Assembly: GCA_002899795.1 (NCBI GenBank)
Contig: PPDG01000216.1
Span: forward strand, 1 to 9,939
Source: Desulfobacteraceae bacterium
GTDB lineage: Bacteria > Desulfobacterota > Syntrophobacteria > BM002
Direction: 5' to 3'
Length of the DNA: 9,939 bases
The notes beneath the pieces are model-generated. The model was given only the letters and a program-made list of their open reading frames with translations, was not told the origin of the DNA and ran no database searches. The position numbers and the translations under genes are program-made. Shown piece by piece: positions 5,729 through 9,939 of the stretch. Position 1 is the stretch's first letter. Each line of letters opens with the position of its first letter.

Positions 5729-6949
5729 AAGCTGTACTACCTTTCTCTCTCTGATAACCTCTCCCCGGAACTCGGCCAGCCTCTGTCGCATGACCTCAAG
5801 TCCGGTAAGACGAAATTGCCGTATCGCCCGGTGATAGGGCTGAGGATCATCAAGCATGGCCAGCAGCTTGTCTTTCAATAGGCCGGGACTTACTCGGCGC
5901 CAAGGTATAAAATCCGCCAGGTTCCGCTCATGCAAAATCTCAGCCCTGATCAACTGCTCTCGGCGCGGTTGTTCTCGAGGGATTATGAGAGACGGTTTTC
6001 CCTGGCTCAGAATCTCGCAAACCGTATTGTACCCCCCCATGCTCACCACAACATCGGCAGCCCCGATCAATCTTTCCATGCGTCTATAGAACCGGTAGGA
6101 ACGAACCGCAAGACTTCTGCTTCTATTGAAAATTTCAGCTCTCATTTTCTTGGGCATGAAGGGCCCGGTAACCATCACTGTGCGAAAAGGAGGTGGTCCT
6201 CCCCACTCTTCCAGCATTCTGAGATATGCATCCATGTGAGCATAGCCGTCGCCACCGCCCCCGGTTGTGACCACCACCAACTTCTCTTCAGGCTCAAGCC
6301 GCTGCTCCCGGCGCACTTCGCGCACCTCTCCAGGTTTGGTCACCCGGCGCGGAATATAGCCGGTAAATACTATCTTCCTGCTGATATTTTCCGGGATATC
6401 ATACTCACGAATCGGGTCATAAAAATCCTGATCGCCATACACCCAGATTTCTGAATAGTATTGTTCCAGCACATCATAGACGCCCTTTTCTTCCCAGTCT
6501 TTCTGCGTACTGGCGGCGTCGTCCATGATGTCCCTGAGGCCGAGAATGGTGTGAGTGTCTGGGTGACAGCGTTTTAGCCACTGCAGGGTCGGGACGATCT
6601 CCCTTTTGAGGCCCAAAGGAGCCTTGTCAACAATAAACAGGCGTGGTTGGAAGGCCTTGGCAGTGCTGGTAATAATGGTTTGTCTGATTTTTAAGGCATG
6701 GCGGGTGTTTATTTTGATGGAGAGGGGAAGGTACTCCTCATTAGTCATCTTGATCATTCCGGGCACCCGGACAAAATCGATCTGTTGGGGAAAACTGAAT
6801 CGACCGACTATTGGACTCCCGGTGAGAATGATGGTATTGACATTGGGATCTCGCAGGTGGGAGGCAATGGCCAGAGTTCGACGGATGTGGCCGAGGCCAT
6901 AGGTATCGTGGGAGTACATCAGAATATTATAGGTGGACTTGCGGGCCAT
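5726..6949 (-). CDS. COG4671-type (MurG-like) glycosyltransferase
   Basis: A complete GT-B protein of 407 residues, paralogous to the partial gene at the left edge. The N-terminus ILMYSHDTYGLGHIRRTLAIA (9-29) carries the GxGH motif. Further landmarks are HTILGLRDIMDD (133-144), IVFTGYIPRR (193-202), a glycine loop TTGGGGDG (228-235) joining the two domains, and SMGGYNTVCEIL (303-314) with IPREQPRREQ (323-332) in the nucleotide-sugar-binding half, laid out as in MurG and GT28. It presumably transfers a sugar from a UDP-type donor in the cytoplasm; the acceptor is unknown. The frame reaches a TTG at 6961, but the ATG at 6949 has GGAAG 5 nt upstream and is preferred. A promoter lies at 7043-7071 and a terminator at 5462-5482. 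The TAG stop is the outer end of the adjacent TIR; the length looks normal, so truncation is not evident. Confidence 0.92.
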   Translation of the reverse strand: MARKSTYNILMYSHDTYGLGHIRRTLAIASHLRDPNVNTIILTGSPIVGRFSFPQQIDFVRVPGMIKMTNEEYLPLSIKINTRHALKIRQTIITSTAKAFQPRLFIVDKAPLGLKREIVPTLQWLKRCHPDTHTILGLRDIMDDAASTQKDWEEKGVYDVLEQYYSEIWVYGDQDFYDPIREYDIPENISRKIVFTGYIPRRVTKPGEVREVRREQRLEPEEKLVVVTTGGGGDGYAHMDAYLRMLEEWGGPPPFRTVMVTGPFMPKKMRAEIFNRSRSLAVRSYRFYRRMERLIGAADVVVSMGGYNTVCEILSQGKPSLIIPREQPRREQLIRAEILHERNLADFIPWRRVSPGLLKDKLLAMLDDPQPYHRAIRQFRLTGLEVMRQRLAEFRGEVIRERKVVQL

Positions 6950-7042
6950 GCATACTTCCAATCAGATCTCTGTTGACGGAGTATCGCTAATGAAAGTGGT
7001 GTCTTTTGAGGGCCCACTCAGCTCATCCCGACAAACATCGCG

Positions 7043-7071
7043 ACTCTACTAGAATACCCCTAAAAGGTCAA
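7043..7071 (-). promoter_or_regulatory. Sigma70-like promoter of the COG4671 transferase gene
   Basis: On the minus strand: TTGACC (7071-7066), 17-nt spacer, TAGAGT (7048-7043). The predicted leader to ATG 6949 is about 85-90 nt. The -35 box is 12 bp from the -35 box of the opposite promoter. Confidence 0.5.
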
Positions 7072-7083
7072 GTGGAAGCCCTC

Positions 7084-7111
7084 TTGACTGTAAAGCAGGC
7101 TCTCCTATAAT
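7084..7111 (+). promoter_or_regulatory. Sigma70-like promoter upstream of the NamZ-like gene
   Basis: TTGACT (7084-7089), 16-nt spacer, TATAAT (7106-7111): 5 of 6 and 6 of 6 matches. Transcription from about 7118 would give a leader of roughly 137 nt before ATG 7255. Confidence 0.65.
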
Positions 7112-7127
7112 CATAGCTCAAAGAGCA

Positions 7128-7184
7128 GCGAGACCAGAGACAATAGCGTTACTATTTTAGACAATAAATTTTATCCCGTCTCGC
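7128..7184 (+). promoter_or_regulatory. Inverted repeat in the NamZ-like leader
   Basis: GCGAGAC (7128-7134) is complementary to GTCTCGC (7178-7184) with a 43-nt AT-rich spacer. In mRNA from the promoter at 7084-7111 it could form a stem; it could also be a divided protein site. No known riboswitch fold is recognised. Confidence 0.35.
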
Positions 7185-7193
7185 CAAGAATTG

Positions 7194-7235
7194 TGCTCAG
7201 TACTTAGTGCTTAGTGTATAATCCTCAGTACTCAT
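7194..7235. repeat. Heptamer tract carrying a TATAAT box
   Basis: Six in-register units: TGCTCAG, TACTTAG, TGCTTAG, TGTATAA, TCCTCAG, TACTCAT. The fourth and fifth together create a perfect -10 hexamer TATAAT at 7217-7222, about 33 nt before the ATG. No good -35 hexamer stands 16-18 nt upstream, so this is a weak second promoter at best. Confidence 0.6.
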
Positions 7236-7254
7236 TCTCGGAGGGATTTCTCTT

Positions 7255-8427
7255 ATGGCTGCTGTACAGCTTGGCATCGACAACCTGCTAGCAACCCAGC
7301 CAGACTGGCTGCGAAGCGCACGGATCGGCTTGCTCGCCAACCAGGCCTCAGTGGACAACCGTCTCCGCCACACTCAAAATCGACTGCTCGAGGCCGGAGC
7401 CAATCTCACTGCCATTTTTGCCCCTCAGCATGGTTATCTTGGTGAACAGCAGGCCAACATGATCGAGTCCGATGATTTTATCGACAAGCACCTGGACATC
7501 CCTGTTTTCAGCCTTTACAGTGCGACCCGGCAACCCACAGACGCTATGCTCTCACACATTGACATCCTCGTCGTTGATCTACAGGACGTTGGTACCCGAG
7601 TTTACACCTTCGCCACCACCTTGGCCTTATGTATGGAGGCCGCCAGGGATCACGACGTTAAGGTGGTGGTTCTGGATCGACCAAACCCCATCGGCGGCAA
7701 GCGAAGTGAAGGAAACCTTCTTGACTCTGAGCGCAGCTCTTTCGTCGGCCGTTTCCCGATCCCTATGCGCCACGGTCTTACTATAGCAGAGCTAGCGCTC
7801 CTTTTTAATGAAGCCTTTGACATCGGCGCTCCTCTGCAGGTCTTTCACCTCAATGGCTGGAGACGTTCGATGCTCTATGGGCACACCGGTCTGTATTGGG
7901 TTCCACCTTCACCCAATTTGCCCACACCAGAGTCAACCCTGGTGTACCCTGGCCAGGTTATACTGGAGGGTACCAATCTCTCAGAGGGCAGGGGCACCAC
8001 CACACCTTTTGAGCTTTGGGGTTCCCCATACCTTAAACCTGAACTGGTTACTGAACGTCTCGCCCAGGAGGACTTGTCCGGCCTGATATTGCGCCCTGCT
8101 CGCTTCACGCCCTCATTTGACAAATGGGCAGGTCAGAGCTGCGCTGGCTTTCAAATTCACGTGGCCGATCCTGAAATGTACTACCCTTATGCCGCCTCTC
8201 TCACCCTAGTGCAGGCGGTTCTGACTACACACCGAGACGAATTCCAATGGGCCTCGCCACCTTACGAATATGAGTTCCACCATCTACCCATAGAGATCAT
8301 CCTCGGCAGTGGCAACCTGCACGCCCAATTGGAGGCAGGAGTTCCGGTAAAAGATCTGGAGCGAAGCTGGGAACCCCATTTGCGTGAGTTTCGCAAACTT
8401 TGTGAGCCCTACTTGCTCTATTCCTAG
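7255..8427 (+). CDS. NamZ/DUF1343 family protein (putative exo-beta-N-acetylmuramidase)
   Basis: A complete 390-residue DUF1343 protein; the family founder NamZ of Bacillus subtilis (CAZy GH171) removes terminal N-acetylmuramic acid from peptidoglycan fragments. Family blocks in order: GLLANQASV (25-33), FAPQHGYLGEQQ (55-66), VVDLQDVGTRVYTFATTL (106-123), VVLDRPNPIGG (138-148), PMRHGLTIAELA (170-181), WVPPSPNLPTPES (215-227) and LEGTNLSEGRGTTTPFE (237-253); the region beyond about 280 is the usual C-terminal subdomain. The block commonly written PEHG is PQHG here. There is no signal peptide or lipobox, so it should act in the cytoplasm on imported muropeptide pieces. The start is secure: GGAGGG (7240-7245) lies 9 nt before ATG. 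It is divergent from the COG4671 gene. Its TAG stop is the first three bases of a TIR-like sequence, yet the length is normal. Enzyme activity is inferred from the family. Confidence 0.92.
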   Translation: MAAVQLGIDNLLATQPDWLRSARIGLLANQASVDNRLRHTQNRLLEAGANLTAIFAPQHGYLGEQQANMIESDDFIDKHLDIPVFSLYSATRQPTDAMLSHIDILVVDLQDVGTRVYTFATTLALCMEAARDHDVKVVVLDRPNPIGGKRSEGNLLDSERSSFVGRFPIPMRHGLTIAELALLFNEAFDIGAPLQVFHLNGWRRSMLYGHTGLYWVPPSPNLPTPESTLVYPGQVILEGTNLSEGRGTTTPFELWGSPYLKPELVTERLAQEDLSGLILRPARFTPSFDKWAGQSCAGFQIHVADPEMYYPYAASLTLVQAVLTTHRDEFQWASPPYEYEFHHLPIEIILGSGNLHAQLEAGVPVKDLERSWEPHLREFRKLCEPYLLYS

Positions 8428-8445
8428 CCCGGATGTTTCCGAATC
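8425..8445. repeat. Solitary TIR-like sequence at the NamZ stop codon
   Basis: It begins TAGCCCGGATGTTTCCGAAT and matches the left TIR of the element at 5522 apart from one substitution and a two-for-one change. TAG is the stop codon of the preceding gene. No clear inverted partner follows; the closest, GGACTAAG at 8551-8558, is weak, so this is a decayed or partial copy. Confidence 0.6.
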
Positions 8446-8561
8446 CTACTGTGCGCTGGAACAGGTGAATATTGGCAGAGCGGATGGCTTACTACTTGCA
8501 TCACTTAGCGATTGGCTGCGAGCGTTGGTGCACTATCTAGCTATGATGGTAGGACTAAGAT

Positions 8562-8591
8562 TTGTCATTACAATAAATTTTTAATTATACA
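8562..8591 (+). promoter_or_regulatory. Possible sigma70 promoter of the zinc-finger/prepilin operon
   Basis: TTGTCA (8562-8567), 18-nt AT-rich spacer, TATACA (8586-8591). Predicted start near 8598, giving a leader of about 57 nt. Confidence 0.4.
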
Positions 8592-8607
8592 AAGAATTCT
8601 TATTTAT

Positions 8608-8623
8608 AAGAGCAGTTGCTCTT
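8608..8623 (+). terminator. Hairpin with T-rich tail in the leader of the zinc-finger gene
   Basis: AAGAGC (8608-8613), AGTT loop, GCTCTT (8618-8623), then TCTCTTTCT. The stem has only 3 GC pairs of 6 and the tail is mixed T/C, so it is a weak terminator: perhaps the end of the NamZ transcript or an attenuator just after the putative promoter. Confidence 0.35.
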
Positions 8624-8642
8624 TCTCTTTCTACTGATAACC

Positions 8643-8646
8643 GAGG
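8643..8646 (+). promoter_or_regulatory. Ribosome-binding site deciding the zinc-finger protein start
   Basis: GAGG, 8 nt before ATG 8655. An upstream in-frame start at 8616 lies within the leader hairpin and would add residues ahead of the first zinc ligand, so 8655 is preferred. Confidence 0.6.
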
Positions 8647-8654
8647 CAACAGCT

Positions 8655-9254
8655 ATGGGTTGCGTTTATCACCCGGATCGAGACTCTGTCGCTTACTGTG
8701 ATCATTGCGAAGCCGAACTTTGTGAAAGCTGCACCCTCCGCGTTGAGGGCGGTCGCTCTGTTTGCCACCGCTGCCTGCTGGCTCTTTCACTCAACGATGT
8801 CAAGAGTGAAACCACCATGCGCGAGCAGGAAGAAGAGGATCAGCGCGTCGGTCTGCATAAGAAGTGGCGCCCCACTTACATTGAGTCAGTGCTCACAATT
8901 GGTTTGGTATTGGTACTGGGGCTTGTGGGACTCAGGTTTTATTGGGATCGGACCGAACTGAAATCAGCGATTACTTTGGATGTCACCGACCCGGTGGAAC
9001 TGCTCGCAGAATTCCAGGCAATACTGGCCCATTATTCGGTGGCGAACGGCAATCGTTACCCTGACAGCCTCCATGAGCTCTTGCCCAGCTATCTTAATGA
9101 TGCAGCAGAGAACCGCAGGATGTTACGGTATCTTGACTACAACCTCAATGAGCGCGAAGGCTATCTCCTCCGCATTAAGCCGGAATCAGCAATTTCAGGA
9201 GAGAACTTAATTGCCACCGCAGAGGATATTTACTCTGTCAGGAAGGGAAAATAG
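8655..9254 (+). CDS. B-box-like zinc-finger, single-TM protein with pseudopilin-like C-terminal domain
   Basis: A 199-residue protein with three parts. Residues 1-42 form a B-box-like zinc-binding module, MGCVYHPDRDSVAYCDHC onward, with Cys3, His6, Cys15, Cys18, Cys23, Cys26, Cys37 and Cys40 as likely ligands for two zinc ions. After a charged linker (MREQEEEDQR, 55-64) comes one membrane helix at about 78-96 (VLTIGLVLVLGLVGLRF). The C-terminal part (about 110-199) contains FQAILAHYSVANGNRYPDSL (120-139) and LLPSYL (142-147). This resembles the soluble domain of GspG-type pseudopilins, in which a helix leads to an 'NG.YP..L..L...YL' pattern, but there is no prepilin cleavage site. The likely topology is zinc module in the cytoplasm, pseudopilin-like domain outside. 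The gene ends 6 nt before a prepilin gene and is surely co-transcribed with it. The function is not recognised; a membrane adaptor for a pilus or secretion machine is inference. Confidence 0.85.
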   Translation: MGCVYHPDRDSVAYCDHCEAELCESCTLRVEGGRSVCHRCLLALSLNDVKSETTMREQEEEDQRVGLHKKWRPTYIESVLTIGLVLVLGLVGLRFYWDRTELKSAITLDVTDPVELLAEFQAILAHYSVANGNRYPDSLHELLPSYLNDAAENRRMLRYLDYNLNEREGYLLRIKPESAISGENLIATAEDIYSVRKGK

Positions 9255-9260
9255 CCAGTA

Positions 9261-9869
9261 ATGTCCATGCAGCACCAGTGGTTTCGGAGAAGTAATGGTT
9301 TGACCATATTGGAGCTTGTGGTCACTTTAGGAGTGGTGGCTGTTCTTGTGGCCGTGGCAATTCCAACCTTTACCGCGTATTACCGACATGAAAGCAAAGT
9401 TGAATGCCAGGCTTCAGTAGTGAACTTCCTTAATGCTCAGAAGATGTACTATCTGGACAATCAGACTTTTTATCCTCTCAGGCCCGGCCAGAAAACCAAC
9501 AATGAGGGCGTAGTAGTAGTCATCGGCTGGGATCCAAACAGCCGACCCGCCCCAGCAGAAAGATACCTACTTCCAGAACTAGCTATGGAATTCAAGCCTG
9601 ATAGCCATCGTGGCTACAGAATAAAAGCGGTAAACGTGCAAAAGCGAGACATGTTCAATCAAGCCCTGTTTTTTACCTTACGGACCAACGAAGGTTTCCA
9701 CAACGACGGACTGACCGACTACGAATACACCTTCAAGATGTTCAATCGGCAAAACCCAACTGGTCAGCCTGAATGGAGTACTCACGGTCAGTGGATGATC
9801 CGCAACGGATTCTGGTTCGACATTTTTGGATGCCCAGCATGGCAGTGGGCTCCTGCCTGCCCAAGATAA
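9261..9869 (+). CDS. Type IV prepilin / pseudopilin
   Basis: A 202-residue prepilin with a textbook class III signal. The basic leader MSMQHQWFRRSNG (1-13) ends in the Gly recognised by prepilin peptidase (PilD type); the mature protein would begin LTILELVVTLGVVAVLVAVA, with Glu at +5 and Pro at +22 in IPTF. The hydrophobic N-terminal helix anchors it in the inner membrane before assembly. The C-terminal globular part (about 140 residues) is longer than in minimal GspG proteins and has two Cys near the end (GCPAWQWAPACPR) that could form a disulfide loop as in type IV pilins. It could be a major or minor pilin or a pseudopilin; no assembly ATPase or secretin is in the window to decide. It begins 6 nt after the zinc-finger gene. 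A purine-rich AGGAAGGG lies 13 nt upstream of the ATG, so translational coupling is likely. ATG 9267 is an alternative start. Confidence 0.93.
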   Translation: MSMQHQWFRRSNGLTILELVVTLGVVAVLVAVAIPTFTAYYRHESKVECQASVVNFLNAQKMYYLDNQTFYPLRPGQKTNNEGVVVVIGWDPNSRPAPAERYLLPELAMEFKPDSHRGYRIKAVNVQKRDMFNQALFFTLRTNEGFHNDGLTDYEYTFKMFNRQNPTGQPEWSTHGQWMIRNGFWFDIFGCPAWQWAPACPR

Positions 9870-9894
9870 TTTCCCTCAGGTCCTTTTCACTGTG

Positions 9895-9939
9895 TCAACT
9901 TTGGCTAATTTTGTCCAGAATCCGATCCATATTCCAATC
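9895..9939 (-). CDS. Possible C-terminal end of a minus-strand gene entering from the right edge
   Basis: Fourteen codons followed by TGA: DWNMDRILDKISQS. The composition looks protein-like, and the ILDKIS segment recalls the tail found at the C-terminus of some rhomboid-family proteins (ILDKI..G..SLT.EE), but here the stop comes before the second half. It would converge on the prepilin gene with a 25-bp gap. Too short to identify. Confidence 0.3.
   Translation of the reverse strand, partial: DWNMDRILDKISQS

Noticed and set aside
5537..5881. 114-codon plus-strand open frame across the foldback element
   Set aside because: Its translation (VPSTGSGQAP...) is the typical spurious product of a dispersed repeat, and it overlaps the well-supported transferase gene on the other strand.
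5930..6454. 174-codon plus-strand open frame opposite the COG4671 gene
   Set aside because: It is a shadow of the strongly supported minus-strand gene, with no family features of its own.

Overview
The window looks like a chromosomal segment of a Gram-negative, deltaproteobacterial (Desulfobacterota-like) organism, about half G+C. The clues are the protein families (COG4671-type glycosyltransferases, GT4 transferases, a PilZ protein, a NamZ/DUF1343 hydrolase, a type IV prepilin) and the many short tandem repeats between genes. The lineage is an inference from style, not from a marker gene.

Left half (1-4743, all minus strand): a glycan/surface-polysaccharide block. In transcription order it holds a WcaL-like GT4 transferase (4743-3493), a second GT4 transferase (3340-2192), a histidine-phosphatase family enzyme (1894-1301) and the N-terminal part of a MurG-like COG4671 transferase (758 to the left edge). 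The gaps are 152, about 300 and 542 bp and contain no convincing genes. They are filled with repeats: a roughly 170-bp tract of 7-nt units, 8-nt repeats and small hairpins.

Middle (4744-7254): a plus-strand PilZ gene (5024-5383) with its own promoter faces a second, complete COG4671 transferase on the minus strand (6949-5726). Between them lie a minus-strand intrinsic terminator and a 207-bp foldback element with 21-bp perfect terminal inverted repeats. The transferase gene stops inside the TIR, at its terminal TAG. Two sigma70-like promoters sit back to back at 7043-7111 and drive the transferase leftwards and a NamZ-like gene rightwards.

Right half (7255-9939, plus strand): a cytoplasmic NamZ/DUF1343 (GH171-type) protein, whose stop codon is also the first three bases of a TIR-like sequence; then a two-gene unit made of a B-box-like zinc-finger/single-TM/pseudopilin-like protein and a classical type IV prepilin. 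A 15-codon minus-strand reading frame enters from the right edge.

Taken together the genes suggest envelope work: sugar transfer, peptidoglycan-fragment recycling, c-di-GMP sensing and a pilus or pseudopilus component. The most unusual material is the repeat architecture (heptamer-register tracts with embedded hairpins, and a TIR element that supplies stop codons) and the zinc-finger/pseudopilin fusion next to a prepilin. No tRNA, rRNA or CRISPR array was seen.
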